64,000 nucleotides of DNA from Sphingobacterium lumbrici (GCF_006476045.1 NZ_SRZY01000027.1:310001-374000), one strand, 5' to 3'; counted from the stretch's first letter, positions 35,425 to 44,801 are shown. The notes: generated by a model from the letters alone, not told the origin. Program-made: numbers and translations.

Positions 35425-36042
35425 ATGTGGGCATTTGCGATTAAACAAAAAATGACGGTAGCAATACTACTATGTACGGTACTTTGCTTGGTAATGCTAA
35501 CCAATATACGTGAGCGACGAAATGTAGCAAGAATAAGCACGACAGTGACTTCCATATACGAAGACCGACTTGTGGTTGGTCTTTATATACTTAAGTTGTC
35601 AAAACATATTGAAGGCATTCTTGCCGTACTTGAAAAGGGAGGAACAAGTACCACACCACTAATAGGTAGTCATCTTTCCGATATACACGAACTGAATACC
35701 TTATATGAAAAAACATTACTAACGGAAGCTGAAAAAAATAATTTTGAGCGTTTTAAGCAACTTTGTCAAACCATCTCCATAAACAACAGACCAGAAGAAT
35801 ACGATACCGTAAAAATAGCAGCCTCGCAGGCAGAAGGTGTCTTGCAAACCCTTTCGTCGATACAAATAGAGGAAGGCAAAAATCAGCTGGACAATGTTTT
35901 AAGCATGACAAATTTATCAAGCATAATTTCATACATCGAAATGGCCATTTTGATTATTATTGCCGTTATTATACAAGTGCTGGTGCTTTCTTCGAAAACT
36001 TTGTTATCGGCCACAAGGCCGCCTAATCAAAATTTAAACTAA
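35425..36042 (+). CDS. Membrane protein with MCP-type four-helix-bundle sensor domain
   Basis: 205 residues with two membrane helices (about 12-27, VAILLCTVLCLVML, and 168-190, YIEMAILIIIAVIIQVLVLS) flanking a helical extracytoplasmic domain of about 140 residues. This is the layout of the 4HB_MCP ligand-binding module. There is no HAMP, kinase or methyl-accepting domain after the second helix, only a short tail. It may be a free sensor or adaptor. Divergent from the ECF sigma gene; a functional link is only inferred. Confidence 0.65.
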   Translation: MWAFAIKQKMTVAILLCTVLCLVMLTNIRERRNVARISTTVTSIYEDRLVVGLYILKLSKHIEGILAVLEKGGTSTTPLIGSHLSDIHELNTLYEKTLLTEAEKNNFERFKQLCQTISINNRPEEYDTVKIAASQAEGVLQTLSSIQIEEGKNQLDNVLSMTNLSSIISYIEMAILIIIAVIIQVLVLSSKTLLSATRPPNQNLN

Positions 36043-36096
36043 GAAGGTGCAGAAAATAACACTGCCAGGCCCGTCCTTTTATGTGAAAGAATTGTC

Positions 36097-36104
36097 TATT
36101 TTTG
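36097..36104 (+). promoter_or_regulatory. -7 element TATTTTTG just before a start codon
   Basis: Matches TAnnTTTG and ends 4 bp before the ATG at 36109, implying a transcript with almost no leader. Confidence 0.45.
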
Positions 36105-36108
36105 TGGA

Positions 36109-37287
36109 ATGTCAAAACCACCTATCGTTATCATTGGAACGGGCGCTGCCGGATTAATAGCTGCGCAACGACTTGCTAAAAGCGGTTTTAAAGTACATGT
36201 ATATGAACAAAATAAAGCGGCTGCACGCAAATTTCTAGTCGCTGGCCATGGTGGATTTAACCTTACACACAGTGAAGACATCGACACTTTTGTACAACGG
36301 TATGACAAGATTGAAATACAAAAAATTGTCAAATATTTTGATAACCAGTCGACTATAGCCTGGCTAAATAATCTAGGAATCCCTACCTTCATCGGAAGTT
36401 CCGGAAAAATATTCCCGGCTAAAGGAATAAAACCTATACAGGTACTACAAGTTATACTCAGGAAATTAGCAGATTCCGGCGTAAAAATTCACTACGGATA
36501 TCGTATGATCGATTTTGATGAAGAGTCGGTTACCCTCTCCTACAAAGGGGAACGATTACAAACCCCGTATCAAAAACTAATTTTGGGTCTCGGTGGCGGG
36601 TCTTGGTCAAAAACAGGTTCGGATGCTAAATGGGTAGATCTATTTCGGGCAAAAGGTATTAAAATTAGTACACTTCAACCAGCTAACTCGGGCTTTAATA
36701 CGAAAACTGATTTTTCAATACTAGCCGGTCAGGTATTAAAAAACATCCATTTAAAGTTTGCAGAACACACAAAAACAGGTGAAATCGTATTTACATCCTA
36801 TGGCATAGAAGGCGCTCCTGTATATTATCTGAATCGCTTCATTCGTCAGAATCCTTTTCCGATCACCCTGTTCCTAGATTTAAAACCTAGTTACGCGTTA
36901 GAATCCGTTGAAAAGGAATTAGAAAATAAAGCACATATAGCATCCATTCTTAAAGACAAACTAAAATTATCGCAGACAGCCATCTTGTTGACAAAATTTA
37001 TGGATAAGGCAACGTACACCAATCCCATCAAGTTAGCCCAGGCCATAAAAAACTTCCCCATTGAGGTCACTTCATTAAGGCCTATTGACGAAGTTATTTC
37101 TACCGCAGGGGGAGTTTCTTTTGAGGAACTATCGGATTCATTGGAACTAAAAAAATATCCTGCTGTTTTTTGTGTAGGCGAAATGTTGGATTGGGAGGCA
37201 CCAACCGGAGGCTATTTGCTACAAGCATGCTTTAGTTCGGGCGCTTGGGTTGCGGATTATATTAAGCAACACAATACAGCTTCCTGA
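36109..37287 (+). CDS. NAD(P)/FAD-dependent oxidoreductase, HI0933/BaiN-like family
   Basis: A 392-residue flavoprotein. The N-terminal FAD-binding Rossmann motif is VIIGTGAAGLIAAQRLAKSG, then FLVAGHGGFNLTHSED, the HI0933-family signature. GGGSWSKTGSDAKW is the second dinucleotide-contact segment. C-terminal STAGGVSFEELSD and GEMLDWEAPTGGYLLQACFSSG close the FAD site. The physiological substrate is not known for this subgroup (TIGR03862-like). Cytosolic. Convergent with the M48 protease gene. Confidence 0.88.
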   Translation: MSKPPIVIIGTGAAGLIAAQRLAKSGFKVHVYEQNKAAARKFLVAGHGGFNLTHSEDIDTFVQRYDKIEIQKIVKYFDNQSTIAWLNNLGIPTFIGSSGKIFPAKGIKPIQVLQVILRKLADSGVKIHYGYRMIDFDEESVTLSYKGERLQTPYQKLILGLGGGSWSKTGSDAKWVDLFRAKGIKISTLQPANSGFNTKTDFSILAGQVLKNIHLKFAEHTKTGEIVFTSYGIEGAPVYYLNRFIRQNPFPITLFLDLKPSYALESVEKELENKAHIASILKDKLKLSQTAILLTKFMDKATYTNPIKLAQAIKNFPIEVTSLRPIDEVISTAGGVSFEELSDSLELKKYPAVFCVGEMLDWEAPTGGYLLQACFSSGAWVADYIKQHNTAS

Positions 37288-37323
37288 AAGTAAAAATAAA
37301 AAAAGCAGTGCATTCATACTCTA

Positions 37324-38127
37324 TTACTTTTTATAGTATTTCATGGCTTCAGGAATGTAGCTTTGGAGCTGAGAAATCCGTCTTGCATCACTTGGGTGCG
37401 TACTCAAAAACTCGGCAGGTGCTTGTCCGGATTTGGCAGAAGACATTCTTTCCCAAAATTTTACCGCTTCATTTGGATCATATCCCGCCATTGCCATAAT
37501 GATTAAACCTGCTCTATCCGCGGCCAACTCATCGTTTCTGGAAAATTTCAACATACTAAGAGGAGCACCTATACCATACAACTGATTGATAGCAGATACC
37601 GCACGGTTATTTGTTGTCGAAGAGGCAACACCTATTACCTGTGCTCCCACTTGTAAAGCAATTTGATTCGAAGCTTGGGCTACAGAATGTTTTTCAATAG
37701 CGTGAGCGATTTCATGTCCCATTACCGTAGCTAAACCGGCCTCGTTACCCGTAATAGGGATAATTCCGCTATATACGGCTACTTTCCCACCAGGCATACA
37801 CCAGGCATTAACCTCATCACTCTGCACTAAATTAAACTCCCAGTTAAAATCATACTGGTCAGCAACACCTCTTTCCTGTAAAAAACGGTTGGTAGCAGAG
37901 GCAATGTTATTTCCTACTCTTTTCACCATCGTGGCATTGGATGTCCCCGTGATAACTTTTGTGTCAGACGATGATAGAAACTCCTTATAAGCCAAGGCTG
38001 CTTGATCATTCAGCTGGGATTCATTCACCAAGCTTAAATATCTTCTTCCGGTTACAGCAGAAGTAGCACAGCTCACCAATATTCCTCCTATCAGAAACAT
38101 GGCAGTATAATTCAATATTCTTTTCAT
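37324..38127 (-). CDS. M48-family metalloprotease, lipoprotein
   Basis: About 267 residues from the ATG at 38127, which gives a lipoprotein signal (MKRILNYTAMFLIGGILVSC, lipobox LVSC). The longer frame only adds a polar lead. The zinc site is HEIAH in VMGHEIAHAIEKHS, with the third ligand Glu in RNDELAADRAGL, as in YcaL/LoiP/BepA-like M48 proteases. Likely a periplasmic quality-control protease attached to a membrane. The plsY stop is 64 bp upstream on the same strand. Confidence 0.92.
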   Translation of the reverse strand: MKRILNYTAMFLIGGILVSCATSAVTGRRYLSLVNESQLNDQAALAYKEFLSSSDTKVITGTSNATMVKRVGNNIASATNRFLQERGVADQYDFNWEFNLVQSDEVNAWCMPGGKVAVYSGIIPITGNEAGLATVMGHEIAHAIEKHSVAQASNQIALQVGAQVIGVASSTTNNRAVSAINQLYGIGAPLSMLKFSRNDELAADRAGLIIMAMAGYDPNEAVKFWERMSSAKSGQAPAEFLSTHPSDARRISQLQSYIPEAMKYYKK

Positions 38128-38190
38128 AATACACATTATTATATTAATCGTTCTTAGGTTACAAGTATGCAATTCTGATGCCCAAACACA

Positions 38191-38841
38191 TTAATTAGGA
38201 TTCTTTTTTTTAAATAAATATATTTTAGACTCATGCCCCTTCAATAACCGTTCAATATTCTTCTGATGCGTAATAAGAATTAACGCACAAATGGCTATAC
38301 CATATAATAATACGGAAGGTACCGTGGTCTTAAAGATAAATGCGACACTTATTGGAAAAGTAAATCCCGCCAGTATAGAACTTAACGAGACATAATGCGT
38401 GACCAGCAAACAAATAATAAAAACAGAAACACAGCACAAAGCTGCCGGAGCATGAATAGCGAGCACCATCCCGAACAATGTTGCAACTCCTTTTCCTCCC
38501 CTAAAACCTGCAAATACAGGAAATAAATGCCCTAACACCGCGATAACTCCAAGAGCCAATTGAAAATTCACAAAATGAAGTGAATTGTGACTTCCTACGA
38601 TCGAACTGTCCAAAAGATAGGGTAAATTAGTCGCTGTCCAACCTTTAAAAATATCTACAAACATAACAATAGCTCCGGCTTTCGGTCCCAATACCCTAAA
38701 CGTATTAGTTGCCCCTGCATTGCCACTACCATACTCCCGCACATCGACGCTATAAAATGCTTGACCAAACCACACTGCAGTAGGTATTGACCCAAACAAA
38801 TAAGCTAATATGACAATACCTACTAAATAAATAGAAATCAT
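38191..38841 (-). CDS. plsY: Acyl-phosphate glycerol-3-phosphate acyltransferase
   Basis: An integral membrane enzyme of 216 residues transferring an acyl group from acyl phosphate to glycerol-3-phosphate, the first step of phospholipid synthesis. PlsY motifs are GSIPTAVWFGQ (N-terminal), GSGNAGATNTFRVLG and GFRGGKGVATLFG, between several membrane helices. The C-terminal tail is short and basic. It follows nadC by 15 bp, so the two are probably co-transcribed. Confidence 0.94.
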   Translation of the reverse strand: MISIYLVGIVILAYLFGSIPTAVWFGQAFYSVDVREYGSGNAGATNTFRVLGPKAGAIVMFVDIFKGWTATNLPYLLDSSIVGSHNSLHFVNFQLALGVIAVLGHLFPVFAGFRGGKGVATLFGMVLAIHAPAALCCVSVFIICLLVTHYVSLSSILAGFTFPISVAFIFKTTVPSVLLYGIAICALILITHQKNIERLLKGHESKIYLFKKKNPN

Positions 38842-38856
38842 TAACGTCCTCTTATG

Positions 38857-39714
38857 TTATATTAGTTTGGCCTTCAGACTTAAGTCAAGGCTTTTTACTG
38901 AATGTGTTAATGCACCCACAGATACATAATCTACTCCTGCTAAGGCATAATCTTTGATCGTATCTAATGTAATACCACCAGATGCCTCTGTTGTTAACTG
39001 TCCATCAACCAATTTCACCGCTTTTTTTACATCCTCGGGTGTAAAATTATCAAACATCACCCTATCCACCCCTTTACATGCTAAAACTTGATTCAATTCT
39101 TCAAAATTCCGAACCTCTACCTCTATTGGTATATCAATTCCAAAATCCTTTTTATAAATAGTTGCATTCTGAACCGCATTGGGAATACCACCTGCATAAT
39201 CTACATGATTATCTTTTATAAGTATCATATCATACAAACCAAAACGATGATTTTCGCCGCCTCCGATCTTCACAGCTTGTTTTTCCAAAAAACGCAAAAG
39301 TGGTGTGGTCTTTCGGGTATCCAAAACTTTGGTATTGGTTTCCTTCAGTAGGTCGACATAAGTAGCAGTTCGTGTTGCAATACCAGACATCCGTTGCATC
39401 ACATTTAAAACTAATCTTTCGGCCTTTAAAATACTATGTATATTTCCTCGTACAATTAATATAATATCGCCATATACCACCCGAGAACCGTCTTTAATAA
39501 ATACCTCTACTTGCAGAGAAGAATCTATATGATTAAATATTTCCAAAGCCACATCTACCCCTGCAATTAACCCATATTCCTTCACCAAAAGTTTTGCTTC
39601 TCCACCTTTACTCTTACCAATAGTAGATAGGGAAGTATGATCTCCCTCGCCAACATCCTCTATTAGAGCAAGTTTTACAAACTCAAGCAATTTCACTCTA
39701 AAATCTTGATCCAT
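38857..39714 (-). CDS. nadC: Nicotinate-nucleotide pyrophosphorylase (carboxylating)
   Basis: Converts quinolinate and PRPP to nicotinate mononucleotide in de novo NAD synthesis. 285 residues, the normal size. Signatures are EDVGEGDHTSLS, NVMQRMSGIATRT, LDTRKTTPLLRFLEKQAV, GGGENHRFGLYDMILIKDNH, MFDNF and EASGGITLDTI. Cytosolic. It heads the nadC-plsY pair. The other NAD genes (nadA, nadB) are not in the window. Confidence 0.96.
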   Translation of the reverse strand: MDQDFRVKLLEFVKLALIEDVGEGDHTSLSTIGKSKGGEAKLLVKEYGLIAGVDVALEIFNHIDSSLQVEVFIKDGSRVVYGDIILIVRGNIHSILKAERLVLNVMQRMSGIATRTATYVDLLKETNTKVLDTRKTTPLLRFLEKQAVKIGGGENHRFGLYDMILIKDNHVDYAGGIPNAVQNATIYKKDFGIDIPIEVEVRNFEELNQVLACKGVDRVMFDNFTPEDVKKAVKLVDGQLTTEASGGITLDTIKDYALAGVDYVSVGALTHSVKSLDLSLKAKLI

Positions 39715-39792
39715 TTCAAACTATAAAATATTAGGCTAAGATGAAGAAAATATATTTTATTCTAAAAATTATTGCTTAAAATTATCAACAAA

Positions 39793-40173
39793 TCACTCTA
39801 TTCGCAATTCCGAAATATTGAAATTTCCATTATTATCAATCAACTTCACAAAGATGCGGTAAGATTTTTTAGCAGTTTTCAAATTATAAATTAGATATTT
39901 ATTATTGGGATTTCCGGTTACCTTTTGCACATGTTTGAGTTCCGTTGTTTTATTTGTTCTAAAAAAATCAGTTAGTACCAATTCGGCCTGAAATTTAGAA
40001 TAGACACTTTCTTCTTTATCTATAGATAAACTTAATGTAGAGGCAAAATGTTTAGACAAAGATTTGCTATTGCTGTTTTTTAAACCGTTATAAATATCGG
40101 CGTGAATATCTCCCACCACAAATGATTGTAGTGTCATGACCATGGTTAATATAAACATCTTCAACAAACTCAT
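39793..40173 (-). CDS. DUF4783 family protein
   Basis: A small exported protein of 126 residues. The N-terminus MSLLKMFILTMVMTLQSFVV is a signal peptide. The rest, including DIYNGLKNSNSKSLSKHFA and KYLIYNLKTAKKSYRIFV, matches my recollection of DUF4783, an NTF2-like fold family found next to nadC in Sphingobacteriaceae. Function unknown. The 78-bp gap to nadC and the same strand suggest a shared locus. Confidence 0.75.
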   Translation of the reverse strand: MSLLKMFILTMVMTLQSFVVGDIHADIYNGLKNSNSKSLSKHFASTLSLSIDKEESVYSKFQAELVLTDFFRTNKTTELKHVQKVTGNPNNKYLIYNLKTAKKSYRIFVKLIDNNGNFNISELRIE

Positions 40174-40318
40174 TATTATATCTAATTATCTAATAGTCGC
40201 ACGAAAACTACCTTGCTATAATTAAAGTTAAAAATCATGCCATATACGTTACATGTCTGATAAAAATATAACCGCATATAGACTTATATTACAAATTTGT
40301 GTCTTTTTCTATTCGGTG

Positions 40319-40349
40319 TTTCGAATACAAAGCATTTTATCTAAGTTTG
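40319..40349 (+). promoter_or_regulatory. gpmI promoter, repeat of the coaA promoter
   Basis: TTT at 40319-40321, a 20-bp spacer (40322-40341) and TAAGTTTG (40342-40349). The spacer and -7 element are base-for-base identical to the coaA promoter. It ends 3 bp before the most likely GTG start. Confidence 0.65.
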
Positions 40350-40352
40350 TAT

Positions 40353-41888
40353 GTGGACAATTTAAATCAAAAAAAAGTTGCATTACTTATCCTGGATGGG
40401 TTAGGTTATGGAAAAAACGATAATTCAAATGCAGTAATAGCTGCAGACACTCCTTATCTAGATTATTTATTATCAACGTATCCAAATTCAACACTTGAAG
40501 CTTCAGGCGAAGCCGTAGGGTTGCCTGAAGGTCAAATGGGGAATTCTGAAGTAGGACACATGAATTTGGGCGCTGGTCGTGTTGTTTACCAAGAGTTGGG
40601 CCGCATCAACAAGGCTGCACGCGAAGGACTATTCTCCACACATCAAGCGATACAGGATGCTTTTCAATACGCAAAGGAAAATAATAAAAAAGTTCACTTT
40701 CTTGGGCTTTTATCAGATGGCGGTGTCCATGCACATATCGAACATTTAAAAGCATTATGTGATGCTGCTCAACAAGCCGGCCTGACAAATGATGAAGTAT
40801 TCATCCACTCTTTTTTGGATGGAAGAGATACGGATCCTAATGGAGGCATTGACTATATAAGGAGTCTACAGGATCACTTGACTCATTCTACCGGAACAAT
40901 TGCTTCTGCAATCGGCCGCTATTATGCAATGGATCGCGACAATCGATGGGAACGTGTAAAACAAGCCTATGATCTGTTGACGAAGGGGATTGGAACACCC
41001 TCTACAAATTTGGTTACCTCTATCCAAAACTCGTATGATGCAAATGTTACCGATGAGTTTATCCAACCCATAGTTATGGTAGATGCTAATGGATCTCCTC
41101 TAGCTACAATTGAAAATGGAGATGTTGTATTCTGCTATAATTTCAGGACAGATAGAGGACGCGAGATCACGATAGCGTTAACGCAGGAAGCATTTCCAAC
41201 CTATGATATGCAGCCATTGGACCTATATTATGTAACGATGACTTCTTACGACGACACGTTCAAAAACGTGAAAGTCGTATTTCAAAAAGATAATCTGACA
41301 AATACATTAGGAGAAGCGCTCACGAGTCAAGGGAAAACACAGGTTCGTATTGCCGAAACTGAAAAATATCCACACGTGACTTTCTTTTTCTCAGGAGGCC
41401 GTGAAGGTGAATTCGATGGTGAACGACGTTTATTAATTCCTTCTCCAAAGGTAGCAACATACGATTTGCAACCAGAAATGAGTGCATACGGTATTGCGGA
41501 AGCCATTTGTAATGATATGGAAACCAATAAGCCTGATTTTATTTGTCTTAACTTCGCTAATCCGGATATGGTAGGACATACCGGTGTATTTGATGCTGTC
41601 GTAAAAGCGGTCGAAACTATTGACAAATGCACTCAAAAAGTTGTCAATATGGGCTTAGCTAATGGCTATTCATTTATCATACTGGCTGATCACGGTAATT
41701 CTGAATTCATGGTCAATAGCGATGGATCAGTAAATACTGCACACACGACGAATTTGGTTCCCTGTATTTTAATAGACAAAGATTACCATACTATTGCAGA
41801 TGGTAAATTGGGCGATATCGCACCCACAGTTTTGCGGTTATTAGACCTACAAATACCAATCGAAATGAACGGAAATGTTTTGGTATAA
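40353..41888 (+). CDS. gpmI: 2,3-bisphosphoglycerate-independent phosphoglycerate mutase
   Basis: Interconverts 3- and 2-phosphoglycerate with a Mn-bound phosphoserine intermediate. About 511 residues, normal for iPGM. Motifs: LLILDGLGYG (first metal Asp), GQMGNSEVGHMNLGAGR (catalytic Ser), LSDGGVHAHIEHL, SFLDGRDTDP, CYNFRTDRGREI, NFANPDMVGHTG and LADHGNSEFM. The start is uncertain: no in-frame ATG lies nearby, and GTG at 40353 directly after the promoter gives the expected N-terminus. A longer GTG-initiated frame at 40299 would read through the promoter. Confidence 0.93.
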   Translation: MDNLNQKKVALLILDGLGYGKNDNSNAVIAADTPYLDYLLSTYPNSTLEASGEAVGLPEGQMGNSEVGHMNLGAGRVVYQELGRINKAAREGLFSTHQAIQDAFQYAKENNKKVHFLGLLSDGGVHAHIEHLKALCDAAQQAGLTNDEVFIHSFLDGRDTDPNGGIDYIRSLQDHLTHSTGTIASAIGRYYAMDRDNRWERVKQAYDLLTKGIGTPSTNLVTSIQNSYDANVTDEFIQPIVMVDANGSPLATIENGDVVFCYNFRTDRGREITIALTQEAFPTYDMQPLDLYYVTMTSYDDTFKNVKVVFQKDNLTNTLGEALTSQGKTQVRIAETEKYPHVTFFFSGGREGEFDGERRLLIPSPKVATYDLQPEMSAYGIAEAICNDMETNKPDFICLNFANPDMVGHTGVFDAVVKAVETIDKCTQKVVNMGLANGYSFIILADHGNSEFMVNSDGSVNTAHTTNLVPCILIDKDYHTIADGKLGDIAPTVLRLLDLQIPIEMNGNVLV

Positions 41889-42429
41889 TCGACATACATA
41901 TAGTATCTTCAAGGCAATGGGAATATTTTCTCTTTCCTGTGCTTTGTTTTCTTGTGTCTCTACAGATTCGGCAACGAAGGAACAGGTTAAATTACTTGAC
42001 CTTCCCTCCTTCTTTCAGTCCGAAATTAAAAGACTAAAAGAAACAAATCCTACAATTACCAAAACGGTTAGAAAAGATAGCCTTTCCGAGGTCAAGCAGA
42101 TTAAAATTGAAAACTGGGATACAGAGCTTGCTAGTTTCGTGGCAATAGATATCAATAAACCAGCTTATGACGGCTATGTGCATATCGACAGTGTAGACAA
42201 TTTGGTTACTTATACCGTTACTAATCCTGATCTTGACCTTTCATGTATTCAAATACAATATAAAAATGGAAAAGTAAATGATATCATTATCGAAAGAAAG
42301 GTAAAAAACTCACTTTATAACACTACTGAATTTTTAGAATACCGAAAAAACGATAGTTACACGGTCGAAAAGAATCAGTCTGTCATAGCCGTGGGAGATA
42401 ATTACTACAAAATAGAAGGTAAATTTTAG
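41875..42429 (+). CDS. Putative lipoprotein of unknown function
   Basis: 184 residues. The start overlaps the gpmI stop by 14 bp, so it is translationally linked to gpmI. A charged N-terminus (MFWYNRHTYSIFK) is followed by a hydrophobic stretch and a lipobox-like LFSC, giving a lipid-anchored mature protein of about 155 residues rich in beta strands (FVAIDINKPAYDGYVHIDSV). No family recognised. An inner ATG at 41917 would shorten the signal. Followed by a strong terminator. Confidence 0.7.
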   Translation: MFWYNRHTYSIFKAMGIFSLSCALFSCVSTDSATKEQVKLLDLPSFFQSEIKRLKETNPTITKTVRKDSLSEVKQIKIENWDTELASFVAIDINKPAYDGYVHIDSVDNLVTYTVTNPDLDLSCIQIQYKNGKVNDIIIERKVKNSLYNTTEFLEYRKNDSYTVEKNQSVIAVGDNYYKIEGKF

Positions 42430-42431
42430 TT

Positions 42432-42468
42432 AAAAAGATCGATTCCATAAAAAGAATCGATCTTTTTT
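42432..42468. terminator. Bidirectional terminator after gpmI-lipoprotein
   Basis: Perfect 14-bp stem AAAAAGATCGATTC (42432-42445) with GAATCGATCTTTTT (42454-42467), T run on the right. It separates convergent gpmI-lipoprotein and terC. Confidence 0.9.
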
Positions 42469-42488
42469 AATTATACCACCTCTATCCA

Positions 42489-43265
42489 TTACTGGGATCG
42501 ATCTTGTTCTTCAAGCTGCTTCAAGGCTTTTTTCTCCGATCTGATGTTCAGGTATTCTACCAATACCGAAAATGCCATTGCAAAATAAATGTATCCTTTA
42601 GGAATATGCTGATCGAACGCTTCTGCAGTTAATGATACCCCGATTAACAATAGGAAAGCCAGCGCTAACATTTTCACCGACGGATAATCATTTACAAATC
42701 TGCTGATCGATTCTGCAGAGATCAACATAATCACTACGGCAACGATAACGGCCGCGATCATTACGCCTATCTGATCAACCATACCCACCGCCGTAATAAC
42801 AGAATCTAATGAAAATACGATGTCCAGAATCAGAATTTGGATGATGACACTCGTGAATGTTATTGGTTTACTTTTCCTGTTTGCTATTTCGACATGACCT
42901 TCCACTTTGTGATGAATTTCCGTTGTAGATTTATAAATCAAAAACAAACCACCGATAAATAAAATCAAATCTCTGCCCGACAATACCAAATATGGAACAA
43001 TCTTTTCGTTGGTAATGTTAAAAATTTCGGCAAAATTAACCAATGGAGCAGTAAGCCCCATCACCCACTTGATAGAGAACAACAAACCGACACGCATCAC
43101 TAGCGCTAATATTAAACCTAATTGACGTGCCTTCTTCTGCTGCTCTAAGGGCAGTTTAGCACTTTGAATTGATATAAATACAATATTATCTATACCTAAT
43201 ACGATTTCTAAAACTGTAAGTGTCAAAAAAGAAATCCATACTTGAGGATCTAGCAACCATTCCAT
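42489..43265 (-). CDS. TerC-family integral membrane protein
   Basis: 258 residues with about seven membrane helices. TerC signatures are LTVLEIVLGIDNIVFISI (with in-membrane Asp) near the N-terminus and ILDIVFSLDSVITAVGM in the middle, a repeated metal-binding-like pattern. TerC proteins are linked to tellurite resistance and, more recently, to manganese export and metal loading of exoenzymes. No ter genes are nearby, so metal homeostasis is the likelier role. It has its own promoter and lies 82 bp after apt. Confidence 0.9.
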   Translation of the reverse strand: MEWLLDPQVWISFLTLTVLEIVLGIDNIVFISIQSAKLPLEQQKKARQLGLILALVMRVGLLFSIKWVMGLTAPLVNFAEIFNITNEKIVPYLVLSGRDLILFIGGLFLIYKSTTEIHHKVEGHVEIANRKSKPITFTSVIIQILILDIVFSLDSVITAVGMVDQIGVMIAAVIVAVVIMLISAESISRFVNDYPSVKMLALAFLLLIGVSLTAEAFDQHIPKGYIYFAMAFSVLVEYLNIRSEKKALKQLEEQDRSQ

Positions 43266-43293
43266 ATACTTTGTCTTGTGTTTTTATTATTGT

Positions 43294-43325
43294 TAAACTT
43301 AGATAAAATGCTTTATTGATAACAG
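43294..43325 (-). promoter_or_regulatory. terC promoter, same sequence family as coaA and gpmI
   Basis: The minus strand reads AAAGCATTTTATCTAAGTTT, with -7 element TAAGTTTA at 43294-43301 and a 20-bp spacer. The -33 box (CTGT) is weak. It starts about 29 bp before the ATG. Confidence 0.6.
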
Positions 43326-43347
43326 AAAAATAATATTTAATCTGTTA

Positions 43348-43878
43348 TTAAGAATAATGAACGAGAGATACGACCTGGTCACTAAACCGTGTCAACCGAC
43401 CGTGACTTTGTAAAAAATCCAAACTGATCACAAAAGAATATCCTGCAATATTTCCGCCTAATTTTTCAATAAGTTTCGATGCAGCTACAACTGTGCCCCC
43501 GGTAGCTAATAGGTCATCGTGAATCAGAATATGTTGTCCTTCTTGAAATGCATCTTCATGAATTTCGATAGTAGCCTGACCGTATTCTAATTTATACGAT
43601 TCAGCAATCGTTTTATGAGGTAGTTTCCCTTGTTTACGTATAGGTACAAATGGAACGTTTAAATGATTAGCCAACATCATACCAAATAAAAAGCCTCTGC
43701 TTTCGATTCCTGCTATTACATCTATTTTAACACCTTTCAGACGTCTTGCAAATTCCAACACGATGTCCTTGCATAACGTTTGATCTTTCAAAATAGGTGT
43801 GATATCTTTGAAAACTATACCTGATTGAGGGAAATCCGGAATATCGCGGATCACCTCTTTAAGCTTTTCTTCTAGCAT
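43348..43878 (-). CDS. apt: Adenine phosphoribosyltransferase
   Basis: Salvages adenine to AMP using PRPP. 176 residues, standard. Motifs are FPQSGIVFKDITPIL, GIESRGFLFG, RKQGKLPHKT and the PRPP-binding loop LIHDDLLATGGTVVAA. Cytosolic. It lies 8 bp after the HhH protein gene on the same strand, likely one transcript. Confidence 0.96.
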   Translation of the reverse strand: MLEEKLKEVIRDIPDFPQSGIVFKDITPILKDQTLCKDIVLEFARRLKGVKIDVIAGIESRGFLFGMMLANHLNVPFVPIRKQGKLPHKTIAESYKLEYGQATIEIHEDAFQEGQHILIHDDLLATGGTVVAASKLIEKLGGNIAGYSFVISLDFLQSHGRLTRFSDQVVSLVHYS

Positions 43879-43886
43879 ACTATATT

Positions 43887-44801
43887 TTAGAATTGTAAAT
43901 ATGGCTCAATTTTACGGAAAAAATCTTCATTTAAAACAGGTATTTCTCTTAAATTATCCATCCCTTTATAATTTCCATGTTGTACCCGATAGTTAATAAT
44001 CAAATCCGCTTCTTTGTTTGAAATGTACGGATGTTTTGCTAAATCATGTTTAGTAAGTTCATTTATAGTTAGTTTTTGAGGTACAGGAGAGTCTAAAAAT
44101 ATGTTCTCCTCTATCTGTCCATAGATCTCCGGTGTGATACCATATACTTCTCCGATCTGCGTGATCCGACAAAAGCCACCTAAGGCATTTCGATATTTTA
44201 TGATACGGGCGGATAAAACAGACCCTATCCCTTTCAATCTTTTAAAGTCACTGGTATCTGCTTGATTTATTTCGACACTTAGGGGAGTTTCCGATTTTGA
44301 ACGGTCCGATTTTGAACCAACTGCAGCAACATATTCAATTCTAGTTCTTTCCTTGTTCTGAATTTTAATATAGGGCTCTATACGCTTATAATCCTGATCC
44401 GATATCGAGTATATTTTTGCCACATCCTCCTTTACGTAAAATTTCCCTCCTTTGGATTCGTAATTTTTGATAACCGAAATTTGCTTTTCAGAAAAACCTA
44501 ACCTTTCCCAGTCTTCTACCGGAAGTGCATTCGGATCGAAATCAAAATACGTAACACGCTTTTGGGGAGTTCGGGTAGACGACGGAGCAGAATAAAGCTC
44601 TTCAACAGGCGCATATTTCACTTTCTGATTTTCTTTTTTTTCATCATTAAAATATACAATTGAAGATTCAGGTATATCATTCTCACGAACAAAACTATAC
44701 AGAATTGGAAACAGTACAACAAGAATAATTAATACAACGAGAACAAAAAAACCGCGTTGTTCGGCTTGGGTAAGACCAAAATACTTAAAGAATTCCTTCA
44801 T
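43887..44801 (-). CDS. Helix-hairpin-helix protein (ComEA-like), membrane-anchored
   Basis: 304 residues with one N-terminal membrane helix (about 18-38, GFFVLVVLIILVVLFPILY) and three HhH-type units: FDPNALPVEDWERLGFSEKQ (about 90-140), VEINQADTSDFKRLKGIGSV (about 175-240, the canonical ComEA unit with GIGSVLSARIIKYR) and ELTKHDLAKHPYISNKEADL (about 250-300). It probably binds DNA non-specifically outside the cytoplasmic membrane, as in competence. No other com genes are adjacent. Upstream of apt. Confidence 0.85.
   Translation of the reverse strand: MKEFFKYFGLTQAEQRGFFVLVVLIILVVLFPILYSFVRENDIPESSIVYFNDEKKENQKVKYAPVEELYSAPSSTRTPQKRVTYFDFDPNALPVEDWERLGFSEKQISVIKNYESKGGKFYVKEDVAKIYSISDQDYKRIEPYIKIQNKERTRIEYVAAVGSKSDRSKSETPLSVEINQADTSDFKRLKGIGSVLSARIIKYRNALGGFCRITQIGEVYGITPEIYGQIEENIFLDSPVPQKLTINELTKHDLAKHPYISNKEADLIINYRVQHGNYKGMDNLREIPVLNEDFFRKIEPYLQF

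Noticed and set aside
18872-36060. tRNA-bounded integrative element with att repeats
   Set aside because: No copy of the tRNA-Arg(TCT) 3' end was found at the right border, and no integrase is present. Acquisition remains only a suspicion.
40299-40352. Longer gpmI N-terminus from a GTG at 40299
   Set aside because: It would translate the promoter sequence and adds residues not found at the start of iPGM proteins.
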